From NCBI RefSeq assembly GCF_006459125.1, contig NZ_CP041070.1, positions 1-64,000 of the forward strand: DNA of 64,000 nt, written 5' to 3'. The translations under genes were made by a program, and so were the position numbers. Shown in pieces: positions 37,516 through 46,289 of the stretch; the first letter of the stretch is position 1; each line of letters starts with the position of its first letter. This stretch comes from Halarcobacter anaerophilus (GTDB lineage: Bacteria; Campylobacterota; Campylobacteria; Campylobacterales; Arcobacteraceae). The notes beneath the pieces are model-generated. The model ran no database searches. It was not told the DNA's origin and worked only from the letters and a program-made list of their open reading frames with translations.

Positions 37516-38613
37516 ATGACTAACGAAAGAAGAAACTTTATTAAAAAAACAGGTTTGGCAGGCCTTGGTGCAGCTATTGCCGTTCCCTCTATTGCAAGTG
37601 CCGATTCTAAAAAAACATTTAGATGGAAGATGACTAACTGCTACGGTGCAGGCGCTCCGTTCTATTCAACGGGACCTGGAAGTGCTAGTTATTTTTGTAA
37701 AAGAATAGAAGAGTTATCAAACGGTAGATTAAGAATTAAACACTACCCTGCAGGTGAACTTATTCCTGCTATGGAAGGTTTTGATGCAGTGTCAAAAGGT
37801 ACTATTCAAATGAACTGGGGTAACTCTTTTTTCTGGGCAGGTAAGACTTTTGCGGCACAATATTTTACGGCAGTACCTTTTGGAATGAACTTTCAAGGAA
37901 CTAATGCTTGGCTTCAATTCGGTGGCGGTCAAGAGTTATGGGATGAAGTTTATAAACCTTTTAACGTAATAGGTCTTGCAGCAGGAAATACAGGTGTTCA
38001 GATGACAGGATGGTTTAAAAAAGAGATTAAATCCGTTGAGGATTTAAACGGTCTTAGAATGAGAGTTCCTGGACTTGCAGGAAAGGTTTTAGAGCAACTT
38101 GGCGTTAGTGTAAAACTTCTTCCGGGCGGTGAGATTTTTCCTGCACTTGAAAGAGGTGTAATTGATGCAGCTGAATTTGTAGGTCCTTTTCAAGATAGAA
38201 GAATGGGATTTCAAAAAGCGGCAAAATACTACTATACTACAGGATGGGGAGAACCGAGTAATACAAGTGAATGTCTTATTAATAAAGATGCGTGGGAATC
38301 TTTACCTAAAGATTTACAAGCAATAGTAAAAGCTGTTGCAGCAGAGTGTAACCTTATGGGGCTGTCATGGTCAGAAGCAAATAACTCTGAAGCTTTGGAA
38401 GATTTAGTTAAAAACCAAGGAGTAATGGCAAAAACTCTGCCTGATTCAGTTATTGAAAAACTAAGAGATGTGACATTTGCTACATATGATAAATTAACAG
38501 CAAAAGATCCATTAGTAAAAAAAGTTCACGAAAGTTACTTTGCTTTTAAAGCAATGCATGATGATTGGCAAAATAAAAGTGAAGAAGTAGTGATGACTAA
38601 GTTGTCATCATGA
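37516..38613 (+). CDS. TRAP transporter substrate-binding protein, TakP-like, with Tat signal
   Basis: A periplasmic solute-binding protein of 365 residues. The N-terminus NERRNFIKKTGLAGLGAA is a Tat-type signal (RRNFIKK) with cleavage after IASA. The core shows GGEIFPALERGVIDAAEFVGP near 213-233 and YYYTTGWGEPSNTSE near 244, the region that in TakP-type proteins contacts a 2-oxo acid carboxylate. The ligand is therefore probably a 2-oxo acid or an analogue such as oxamate (inference). It is the first gene of a five-gene operon. Confidence 0.87.
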   Translation: MTNERRNFIKKTGLAGLGAAIAVPSIASADSKKTFRWKMTNCYGAGAPFYSTGPGSASYFCKRIEELSNGRLRIKHYPAGELIPAMEGFDAVSKGTIQMNWGNSFFWAGKTFAAQYFTAVPFGMNFQGTNAWLQFGGGQELWDEVYKPFNVIGLAAGNTGVQMTGWFKKEIKSVEDLNGLRMRVPGLAGKVLEQLGVSVKLLPGGEIFPALERGVIDAAEFVGPFQDRRMGFQKAAKYYYTTGWGEPSNTSECLINKDAWESLPKDLQAIVKAVAAECNLMGLSWSEANNSEALEDLVKNQGVMAKTLPDSVIEKLRDVTFATYDKLTAKDPLVKKVHESYFAFKAMHDDWQNKSEEVVMTKLSS

Positions 38614-39113
38614 TTTTAAATATTTCAAATAGACTTGATGCGTTCATAGAACGCATTGGTCAAATAAGTTCTTGGTTTATTTTTATTTTGGTTTTGCAAG
38701 TTTCGGCAGATGTACTTTTTAGATACTTTTTTCATATAAGTTCAATAGCCGAGCAAGAGTTACAATGGCATATTTTGGCAATAATTGCAATGATTGGTTC
38801 TGCTTATACATTTCAACAAGGTGAACATGTAAGAGTCGATCTCTTTTATGCCCACTATAGTGAAAAAGTAAAACAGTGGATGGATATTATCATCCCTGTT
38901 TTTATAATCATACCTTATTCACTTTTTATAATATATTTATCAAGCGAGTATGTAATGCAGTCTTATATAACAGGGGAAGTCTCTCCGGATCCTGGAGGTT
39001 TACCTTATAGATATTTAGTTAAATCCTTAATACCGATTGGATTTACACTTATTTTAATTCAAGGGTTGGCAGTTTTATTAAAAGCTGTATCTAAAATAAA
39101 AGGGGAAAAATAA
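38610..39113 (+). CDS. TRAP transporter small permease (DctQ-like)
   Basis: The 167 residues have four hydrophobic segments and the DctQ features SADVLFRYFFHISSIAEQEL near 31-50 and GSAYTFQQGEHVRVDLFY near 67-84. It forms the membrane part together with the large permease. The ATG overlaps the binding-protein stop by four bases. Confidence 0.88.
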   Translation: MILNISNRLDAFIERIGQISSWFIFILVLQVSADVLFRYFFHISSIAEQELQWHILAIIAMIGSAYTFQQGEHVRVDLFYAHYSEKVKQWMDIIIPVFIIIPYSLFIIYLSSEYVMQSYITGEVSPDPGGLPYRYLVKSLIPIGFTLILIQGLAVLLKAVSKIKGEK

Positions 39114-39116
39114 TCA

Positions 39117-40442
39117 ATGGATCCACAAATACTGGCAATCATGATGGTTGTATCCCTTTTTGCACTTATATTAGTAGGAGTTCCTGTTGCCTTTGCAATT
39201 GCAGGGGCAGGTCTGTTTTTTGGAGTTATGGGTGTAGATTTAAATCTATTTAATCTTTTGCCTTCAAGAATCTTTGGTGTACTTACAAATTATACTTTAT
39301 TGGCTATACCGCTTTTTGTTTTTATGGGTATTTTATTGGAAAAATCCCGTTTAGCGGAAAAAATGCTTGATGTTTTAGGTCTATTATCAGGTAAAAAACC
39401 AGGCGGTATGGCTATTGCTATTATTGTAGTGGGTATTTTAATGGGTGCTTCAACAGGTATTGTAGGAGCTACGGTTGTAACCTTAACTATGATTGCCTTA
39501 CCTACATTATTAAAAAGAAATTATAGTCATAGCGTTTCTTGCGGTACTATTTGTGCTTCGGGAACATTAGGACAGATTCTACCTCCTAGTTTGGTTTTAA
39601 TTTTACTTGCAGATATTAGCGGTGAAGCCATAGGTCCTTTATTTGCCGCTGCATTAGTTCCGGGACTGTTACTTGCTGTTTGTTATATTTTATATATTAT
39701 ACTTTTAAGTAAATTTGCACCCCATCATGTACCGCCGATAGATGAAGAGGAGAGATCTTTATACTCAAAAAAAGAGTTATGGATAGAGTTTTTTAAATCT
39801 GTTGCACCGCCTTTTTTACTGATTTTCGCAGTATTAGGTTCAATAATAGGCGGACTTGCAGCTCCGACTGAAGCTGCATCAATGGGAGCAATCGGTGCTT
39901 TGGTAATAGTTTTTTTAAGTAAAAGATTAAGTTTAGAGATTTTAAAAGATACTTTATATGAAACTATGAAAGTTACGGGAATGATTATGTTTGTTCTTAT
40001 AGCTTCTCAAGTTTTTGGCTTAAGTTTTAGGGGGCTAGAAGGGGATTATCTAGTTGAAGATTTATTTGCTGCAATACCTGGAGGAATGTGGGGTGCAATT
40101 TTATTTATGATGCTTGTTTTATTTGTTTTGGGATTTTTCTTAGAATGGATAGAGATATCATATATCGTACTTCCTCTCGTATTACCGATTTTTCATGCAC
40201 TAGATATAAATATGATTTGGCTTGGAATTTTAGTTGCACTAAATCTTCAATCCTCCTTTTTGACCCCTCCTTTTGGTTGGTCACTGTTTTTCTTAAAAGG
40301 TGTAGCTCCAAAAGAGATTAAGACGATGGATATTTATAAAGGGGTACTACCGTTTATTGTGATTCAAATAATAGTAATTGCACTTGTAATGGTATTCCCG
40401 CAAATAGCACTTTGGTTACCCAAAGCAATAGGATGGATGTAA
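39117..40442 (+). CDS. TRAP transporter large permease (DctM-like)
   Basis: The 441 residues give about twelve hydrophobic segments. Family features are AIPLFVFMGILLEKS near 62-76, GILMGASTGIVGATVVTL near 106, ASGTLGQILPPSLVLILLAD near 146 and the late SFLTPPFGWSLFFLKG near 386. It is the cation-coupled transport subunit. Three bases separate it from the small permease gene and one base from the next gene. Confidence 0.9.
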   Translation: MDPQILAIMMVVSLFALILVGVPVAFAIAGAGLFFGVMGVDLNLFNLLPSRIFGVLTNYTLLAIPLFVFMGILLEKSRLAEKMLDVLGLLSGKKPGGMAIAIIVVGILMGASTGIVGATVVTLTMIALPTLLKRNYSHSVSCGTICASGTLGQILPPSLVLILLADISGEAIGPLFAAALVPGLLLAVCYILYIILLSKFAPHHVPPIDEEERSLYSKKELWIEFFKSVAPPFLLIFAVLGSIIGGLAAPTEAASMGAIGALVIVFLSKRLSLEILKDTLYETMKVTGMIMFVLIASQVFGLSFRGLEGDYLVEDLFAAIPGGMWGAILFMMLVLFVLGFFLEWIEISYIVLPLVLPIFHALDINMIWLGILVALNLQSSFLTPPFGWSLFFLKGVAPKEIKTMDIYKGVLPFIVIQIIVIALVMVFPQIALWLPKAIGWM

Positions 40443-40443
40443 T

Positions 40444-42039
40444 ATGAATACTTTACCTTTAACGCAAGTTTCAGAAAATGTAATGGTGGTTTCTCCTCAC
40501 CATAAGGCCAGTGATGCCGGTCTTGAAATATTAAAACAAGGAGGGAATGCCCTTGAAGCAACAATCGCCGTAGCTTCATCTTTGGCAGTGCATTATCCTC
40601 ATATGACGGGAATAGGAGGAGATGCTTTTTGGTTGGTTTATGACCCTAAAGAGGGAGTCAGTTTTATAGAATCAGCAGGTTATTCCGGATTTGAGGTTAA
40701 TATAGAAAAATACAAAGGTTTAGAAAATATACCTTTTAGGGGAAAATTAGCTGCTAATACGGCTGCCGGTGCTGTTAGTGCTTGGCATTTAGCTTTTGAA
40801 AAAAGTAAAAATGAGTGGAAAGGGAAACTAAAACCTTCCCAGCTTGTACAAGAAGCCGTATTTTCAAGTTTAAATGGAATAACAGTTACAAAATCTTTAG
40901 AGCAGACCTTAGAAGAGAAAAAAGAAGAACTAAGTGTGGACAAAGAGTTTGCCCAAATTTATTATTCAAATGCTAAAACTCCTAAAAGCGGGGAAACTTT
41001 GATTCAAGAAAAACTAGGGAATACTCTAAAAAGACTTGGAGAAAACGGTTTTGATGATTTTTACAGAGGTGAAGTTGCAAAAGATATTGCAGACGATTTC
41101 TCAAAAAAAGAGGGCTTACTAAATATAAAAGATTTGCAAGAGCACAAAGCTTCATGGCAAACGCCTTTAAAAATGAAAACTTCAAAAGCAAATTTATATA
41201 ATGCTTCTGCTCCAACACAAGGAGTTGCATCTCTTATGATTTTGGGACTTTTTGACAGATGGTGTGAAAAACTTCCAAAAAAAGACTCTTCAAATCATAT
41301 TCATCTTCTGGTTGAGGCTACTAAAATAGCTTTTAGACACAGGAATAAAATGGATACAAGTGTAAGTGCACAAGAGCTTCAAAAATGGCTTGAACCTGAA
41401 TATCTGGATAAATTAAGTTTGGAAATTGATTTGGAAAAAGCAATTCCTTGGGGTGAAAATGCACAAGCGGGAGATACTACTTGGTTTGCAGTTTCTGATT
41501 CTGAGGGAAGAGTCGTAAGTGCTATTCAAAGTATTTATCATGAGTTTGGAAGCGGCTTTACTTTGCCAAAAACAGGAATAGTCTGGCAGAATAGAGGATG
41601 CAGTTTTTCTTTGGAACCTTCTCATATTCAAGCTTTAAAACCTAGAAAAAAACCTTTTCATACTTTAAATCCTGCCATTGCTCTTTTTGATGATGGAAGA
41701 GTTATGGCTTACGGAACTATGGGTGGAGACGGACAACCTCAAACCCAAGCAGCAGTTTTTTCCAGATATGCTTATTATGAAGAGGATTTGCAAACTTGTA
41801 TAAATAATCCAAGATGGCTTTTAGGAAGAACTTGGGGTAATTCATCACAAAGCTTAAAAATAGAAGCAAGATTTAATGAAAGTATAAAAGATGAATTAAT
41901 AAAAAAAGGTCATGATGTTGAGATTTTAGGAGCTTTAGATTCGGCAGTCGGACATGCCGGTGCTTTAGTTTTATACCCTTCAAAAAAAATAGAGGGTGCT
42001 TATGATCCAAGAAGTGATGGAAAAGCTTCAAGCTTTTAA
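40444..42039 (+). CDS. Gamma-glutamyltransferase-fold Ntn-hydrolase, candidate oxamate amidohydrolase (HpxW-like)
   Basis: The 531 residues follow the gamma-glutamyltransferase fold: PHHKASDAGLEILKQGGNALEA near 18-39, MTGIGGDAFWLVYD near 58-71, the self-cleavage site before T345 in GDTTWFAVSD and a late GTMGGDGQPQTQAAVFSRY. There is no signal peptide, so it is cytoplasmic, unlike true periplasmic GGT. HpxW-type oxamate amidohydrolases of purine catabolism have this fold and length. The ureide genes nearby and the TakP-like TRAP importer in the same operon support that reading. A different amidase or glutathione-type substrate is possible. Confidence 0.75.
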   Translation: MNTLPLTQVSENVMVVSPHHKASDAGLEILKQGGNALEATIAVASSLAVHYPHMTGIGGDAFWLVYDPKEGVSFIESAGYSGFEVNIEKYKGLENIPFRGKLAANTAAGAVSAWHLAFEKSKNEWKGKLKPSQLVQEAVFSSLNGITVTKSLEQTLEEKKEELSVDKEFAQIYYSNAKTPKSGETLIQEKLGNTLKRLGENGFDDFYRGEVAKDIADDFSKKEGLLNIKDLQEHKASWQTPLKMKTSKANLYNASAPTQGVASLMILGLFDRWCEKLPKKDSSNHIHLLVEATKIAFRHRNKMDTSVSAQELQKWLEPEYLDKLSLEIDLEKAIPWGENAQAGDTTWFAVSDSEGRVVSAIQSIYHEFGSGFTLPKTGIVWQNRGCSFSLEPSHIQALKPRKKPFHTLNPAIALFDDGRVMAYGTMGGDGQPQTQAAVFSRYAYYEEDLQTCINNPRWLLGRTWGNSSQSLKIEARFNESIKDELIKKGHDVEILGALDSAVGHAGALVLYPSKKIEGAYDPRSDGKASSF

Positions 42040-42056
42040 AAAAGGAAAAATTATAT

Positions 42057-42863
42057 ATGAATGAGTTATTAGTTTTAGTGCCGATTTTACTTGTAAGTGG
42101 AGTCGTTGCAGGTTTACTTGCAGGTTTACTCGGTATTGGCGGAGGAATTGTAATAGTACCTATGCTTTACCATATTTTTATATACATGAAAATAGATATC
42201 TCTATTGCAATGCCTTTAGCCATAGGAACCTCTTTATCTACGATAGTCGTAACTTCGATAATCTCTGCAAGATCTCACCATAAAAAAGGCGGGATAGACT
42301 GGGATTTATCAAAAAGATGGATACCTTTTGTTATTCTAGGTGTATTTATAGGAGCTTTTTCATCAAAATTTATTGATGGAAATAGTTTAAAATTTATGTT
42401 TGGTATTTTACTTCTTGTTGTATCTTTAAATATGATAATAAGTAGTTTTAAAAGCCTTGTTATAGCAAAATCTCTTCCCGGAAAAGTGGGACAATCAATT
42501 TTTGCAACTTTGCTTGGGTGGTTTTCATCTTTGCTTGGAATAGGTGGAGGAACCTTAATGGTTCCTTTGCTTTCACTCTTTTCTTTTCCCATTCACAAAG
42601 CTGTTAGTACAGCTTCGCTTTTCGGACTTATTATAAGTATCCCCGCAACAGCAGGATATATAATAGTCGGTTGGAATGTAGAAAATCTTCCTTTTGCCTC
42701 AACGGGTTATATAAACTGGATTGCTTTTATTATTTTAGTTCCGATGACAATGTTTTTTGCTCCTTACGGGGTAAAACTTGCTTATAAACTAAATGTAAAG
42801 CAGCTAAAACTTGCTTTTGCAATCTTTTTAGCTTGTGTGGGATTAAAGATGATTCTTGTATAG
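42057..42863 (+). CDS. TauE/SafE family membrane transporter
   Basis: The 268 residues have about eight hydrophobic segments and two copies of the family motif: GLLAGLLGIGGGIVIVPML near 20-38 and LGWFSSLLGIGGGTLMVPLL near 153-172. Family members are proposed to export sulfite, sulfoacetate or other organic anions. As the last gene of the TRAP-hydrolase operon it may release an acid product such as oxalate (inference only). Confidence 0.83.
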   Translation: MNELLVLVPILLVSGVVAGLLAGLLGIGGGIVIVPMLYHIFIYMKIDISIAMPLAIGTSLSTIVVTSIISARSHHKKGGIDWDLSKRWIPFVILGVFIGAFSSKFIDGNSLKFMFGILLLVVSLNMIISSFKSLVIAKSLPGKVGQSIFATLLGWFSSLLGIGGGTLMVPLLSLFSFPIHKAVSTASLFGLIISIPATAGYIIVGWNVENLPFASTGYINWIAFIILVPMTMFFAPYGVKLAYKLNVKQLKLAFAIFLACVGLKMILV

Positions 42864-42882
42864 AATTATTTTAAATCTATAA

Positions 42883-42911
42883 GTAGGCTTTGCATAAGAT
42901 GTAAAGCCTAC
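42883..42911. terminator. Hairpin between convergent operons
   Basis: GTAGGCTTT (42883-42891) and AAAGCCTAC (42903-42911) form a perfect 9-bp stem in the 63-base gap between the plus-strand TauE-type gene and minus-strand ureD. It probably ends both transcripts. Confidence 0.7.
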
Positions 42912-42926
42912 GTAATTGGAAATAGA

Positions 42927-43676
42927 TTATTGTTTTCCTAAATTAAAACTGTTTTTATTTAAATTTTTTCTGTAGATTTTCCAGATGTTTTTTTGCTGTT
43001 TTTTTAAATCAGCCATATTTTTTGAACTAATAGAACCTATTATCAGTTTTTTTGATTTTGAGAAGGTAAAAGATTGGAAATTCTCTTTGTGCAGGGTTTT
43101 TAAAAAAGTTTCATTATCTTTTGTTTTTATATAGATTTTTAGATAGATATAGTTTTGGTTTTGATGTCTTTTTATATAATCTTTTAGCTCTTTTCCATAA
43201 ACTTCAAAGTTTTCCAAATATTCAAGTTGATTTTCACAATAAAATTTATTTCTAGTTAGCATTGAGTCAAAATCAAAATGCTCAAAACTTCTTCCCTGAG
43301 TTAGAATATCGCTAAAAAAGAAGGTCGAATTTTTATCTGCATTTATACGCAAAAACTGAAGCAGTTTTGAATCTTTGAAAAGAATCAACTCATCATTCAA
43401 AAATTCACAGTTTGAGTTTTTTAAATTTATATTTATATAGTTTATTCCAAACTCTTTTTTAGAGGGATAGACTTTTGTTGCCGATTCTGTTGCAAAAATT
43501 GCATTTGAATCTTCAAGTTTTATATTGGTTTTTATTCTGTCATTTGGGAAAATTCCTTCCCCGATACTAAGAAGTTTTATATAGTTTTCTTCTTTGTTAA
43601 AGTAGTAGTATCTAGTTGGAAGGCTTAATTTGTTTAGTGAAAAAATCTCTTCTTTAAAGTTTAGTGATATGCTCAT
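42927..43676 (-). CDS. ureD: Urease accessory protein UreD
   Basis: UreD is the scaffold of the UreDFG nickel-insertion complex. The 249 residues are divergent but show the family landmarks: IGEGIFPNDRIKTNIKLED near 38-56, ATESATKVYPSK near 62-73 (the diagnostic SATKVY), a later ELILFKDSKLLQF and DILTQGRSFEHFDF near 122. It is needed for urease activation and is absent from the ureAB-C-E-F-G cluster at 16-20 kb. It begins directly at the urtE stop codon (TAAATG), making it the sixth gene of the urt operon. Confidence 0.88.
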   Translation of the reverse strand: MSISLNFKEEIFSLNKLSLPTRYYYFNKEENYIKLLSIGEGIFPNDRIKTNIKLEDSNAIFATESATKVYPSKKEFGINYININLKNSNCEFLNDELILFKDSKLLQFLRINADKNSTFFFSDILTQGRSFEHFDFDSMLTRNKFYCENQLEYLENFEVYGKELKDYIKRHQNQNYIYLKIYIKTKDNETFLKTLHKENFQSFTFSKSKKLIIGSISSKNMADLKKQQKNIWKIYRKNLNKNSFNLGKQ

Positions 43677-44372
43677 TTATACCGATAAATACTGTTCTAC
43701 TATTTCATCACTTAGATTGTCAATTTCTCCTTTGGCAACCACGCTTCCTCTATCTAAAAGATAAAAGTCATCTCCGTGTTTTCTTGCAAAGGGAAGTTTT
43801 TGCTCGACTAGTATAACAGTTATCTTCTCCTCTTTTGTAAGATAATCTATTACCCCTCCGATTTGTTGTACGATATTTGGTTGAATACCTTCACTTGGTT
43901 CATCAAGAATTAGAAGTTTTGGTTCCAAACATAAAGCTCTTCCTATGGCTAATTGTTGTTGTTGACCACCTGAAAGGTCACCGCCTTTTCTTTTCAACAT
44001 ATCTTTTAAAACGGGAAATAGTTCGTATATTTTATCAGGAACTTGCTTTAAGCCGTTTCTATTTCCAAGTAGTCCAATTTCTAAATTCTCTTTTACGCTT
44101 AGTTGAGAAAATATCTCTCTTCCTTGGGGAACATAACCTATTCCAAGACCTGCTCTTTTTTCACTTCCTAAACGGCTTATATCTTTTTCTTCATAAATTA
44201 TTTGACCGCTTTTAACGGGAAGCAGACCCATAATTGCTTTTGCCAAAGTTGTTTTCCCAACTCCGTTTCTTCCCATAAGACAAGTACATTTTGCAGGTTC
44301 AATCTCAATATTCAAATCCCATAGGGTATGGCTTTGTCCATAAAATTGGTTTAGATTCTTAATATTTATCAT
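43677..44372 (-). CDS. urtE: Urea ABC transporter ATP-binding protein UrtE
   Basis: The 231-residue ATPase has the UrtE opening NLNQFYGQSHTLWDLNIEIE, Walker A GRNGVGKTT near 34, signature DLSGGQQQQLAIGRAL near 133 and Walker B LLILDEPSEGIQPNIV near 154. The SEGIQP run after Walker B is characteristic of UrtE. It follows urtD by one base and ends directly at the ureD ATG. Confidence 0.93.
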   Translation of the reverse strand: MINIKNLNQFYGQSHTLWDLNIEIEPAKCTCLMGRNGVGKTTLAKAIMGLLPVKSGQIIYEEKDISRLGSEKRAGLGIGYVPQGREIFSQLSVKENLEIGLLGNRNGLKQVPDKIYELFPVLKDMLKRKGGDLSGGQQQQLAIGRALCLEPKLLILDEPSEGIQPNIVQQIGGVIDYLTKEEKITVILVEQKLPFARKHGDDFYLLDRGSVVAKGEIDNLSDEIVEQYLSV

Positions 44373-44373
44373 T

Positions 44374-45162
44374 TTATTCCCCTAAATATACTTTTCTTAC
44401 TTTTTCATTATTTTGAACATCTTTCATAGAACCCTCTGCTAAAACAGAACCCTCATGAAGTACGGTAACCTTTTTTGCAATACTTCTAATAAACTCCATA
44501 TCGTGTTCAACAACTACTACAGAGTGTCTTTTTGAAAGATCTGTTAAAATCTCACCTGTTTTTTCAACTTCTCCGGGAGTCATTCCTGCTACTGGTTCAT
44601 CTACTAAAAGAAGTTTTGGGCTTTGCATTAAAAGCATTCCTATTTCTAGCCACTGTTTTTGACCGTGAGATAGAATAGAAGCTTTGTTATGATAATGCTC
44701 TTTTAATCCAATTAGTTCCATTGTCTGCTCAATCTTATTTTTTTGCTCTCCGCTTAATTTTGCAAACAGAGTTTTAAAAAATCTTTTATCATCTTTCATA
44801 GCAAGTTCAAGGTTTTCAAATATGGTATGTCCTTCAAAAACTGTGGGTTTTTGAAATTTTCTTCCGATACCAATCTCGGCAATTGTCGGTTCATCCATTT
44901 CTAAAAGATTTGCCGCTTGTCCGAAAATAACGTCCCCTTTATCAGGTTTTGTTTTTCCCGTAATTACATCCATCATAGTTGATTTTCCGGCCCCGTTTGC
45001 TCCAATAATACATCTAAGCTCTTCATACTCAATAGATAAAGAAAGAGAGTTTAAAGCTTTAAAGCCGTCAAAACTAACCGTAACATCATCTAAATAAAGG
45101 ATTCTATCACCCTTTTTTAGTTCTCCTACATTTTGTTCTTGATTTTGTTTAAGCAGTAACAT
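44374..45162 (-). CDS. urtD: Urea ABC transporter ATP-binding protein UrtD
   Basis: The 262-residue ATPase has DVTVSFDGFKALNSLSLSIE near 26-45, Walker A GANGAGKST near 55, the UrtD-type GRKFQKPTVFEGHTIFENLE near 102 and Walker B LLLVDEPVAGMTPGE near 182. The signature is ILSHGQKQWLEIGMLL, the form usual in UrtD. The frame overlaps urtC by 14 bases. Confidence 0.93.
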   Translation of the reverse strand: MLLLKQNQEQNVGELKKGDRILYLDDVTVSFDGFKALNSLSLSIEYEELRCIIGANGAGKSTMMDVITGKTKPDKGDVIFGQAANLLEMDEPTIAEIGIGRKFQKPTVFEGHTIFENLELAMKDDKRFFKTLFAKLSGEQKNKIEQTMELIGLKEHYHNKASILSHGQKQWLEIGMLLMQSPKLLLVDEPVAGMTPGEVEKTGEILTDLSKRHSVVVVEHDMEFIRSIAKKVTVLHEGSVLAEGSMKDVQNNEKVRKVYLGE

Positions 45163-46279
45163 TTTGAAGTTCTCCTTTATCTTTTTTCAAATTAAGTTTA
45201 GAAAGAAGTCCTACAACTCCTTTTGGTAAAAATAGAGTAACCACTACAAAAAGTCCGCCTAAAGCATATAACCAAACCTCAGGTAATGCAGAAGTAAAGT
45301 AGGTACTTGCATAATTTACGATAAAAGCTCCTACTATTGCTCCGTATAAAGTTCCACGCCCACCGATTGCTACCCAGATTACTAGTTCAATAGAAAACAG
45401 GGGTGAAAAAACATTTGGATTTATAATTCCAACTTGAGGAACATATAAAGCTCCTGCAACTCCTGCCATAGCCGCACTTACTATAAAAATAAATAGTTTG
45501 TATTGTTCAACTTTGTATCCTATAAATCTTGTTCTGCTTTCTGCGTCCCTGATAGCTATACAAACCCTTCCTAATCTTGAGTTCATAATAAATCTTGCAA
45601 TCAAATACCCTGCAAAAAGTGCTAGAAATGAGATAATAAGAAGTGCTATTCTTGTGCTATCTGCTGATAAATCAAAACCTAAAATATCTTTAAAATCAGT
45701 AAGTCCGTTGTTTCCTCCAAAGCCCATATCATTTCTAAAAAATGCAAGCATAAGAGCATAAGTCATAGCTTGAGTAATAATTGATAAATAAACACCCGTA
45801 ACTCTTGATCTAAATGCCAAATATCCAAATACAAAAGCTAAAATACCTGGAATTAACATAATCATTATAAGTGTAAAAATAGGATTATCAAAACCATACC
45901 AAAACCATGGTAACTCTTTTAGATTCATAAATACCATAAAATCAGGTAAGTCTGGATTTCCGTAAACTCCTCTGTCTCCTATTTGTCTCATTAGGTACAT
46001 TCCCATAGCATAACCGCCAAGGGCAAAAAATGCTCCGTGACCAAGACTAAGTATTCCAATATATCCCCATACCAAATCAAGAGCAAGAGCAAGCAGTGCA
46101 AAAGCTAAATACTTACCAAGAAGTGTTACTGTATAAGTTGATATATAAAATAGAGAATCTTGAGGTAAAACAAGGTTTGCAAAAGCTGTATATAATACAA
46201 CTACAGCCAATACTCCTAATACTATTTTACCGCCTTTGTCATTTTGTAAAATTTGTAAAATTATCGGTTTTCTCTTCAT
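45149..46279 (-). CDS. urtC: Urea ABC transporter permease UrtC
   Basis: A membrane permease with about ten hydrophobic segments and the UrtC-specific GYIGILSLGHGAFFALGGYAMG-like loop (ILSLGHGAFFALGGYAMGMY) followed by a long insert FMVFMNLKELPWFWYGFDN-type stretch near 125-150. The frame is open to 46303 inside urtB, but the ATG at 46279 has a GGTGG ribosome site and starts after the urtB stop, so it is preferred. Confidence 0.92.
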   Translation of the reverse strand: MKRKPIILQILQNDKGGKIVLGVLAVVVLYTAFANLVLPQDSLFYISTYTVTLLGKYLAFALLALALDLVWGYIGILSLGHGAFFALGGYAMGMYLMRQIGDRGVYGNPDLPDFMVFMNLKELPWFWYGFDNPIFTLIMIMLIPGILAFVFGYLAFRSRVTGVYLSIITQAMTYALMLAFFRNDMGFGGNNGLTDFKDILGFDLSADSTRIALLIISFLALFAGYLIARFIMNSRLGRVCIAIRDAESRTRFIGYKVEQYKLFIFIVSAAMAGVAGALYVPQVGIINPNVFSPLFSIELVIWVAIGGRGTLYGAIVGAFIVNYASTYFTSALPEVWLYALGGLFVVVTLFLPKGVVGLLSKLNLKKDKGELQNVTA

Positions 46280-46289
46280 CTTTTCCACC

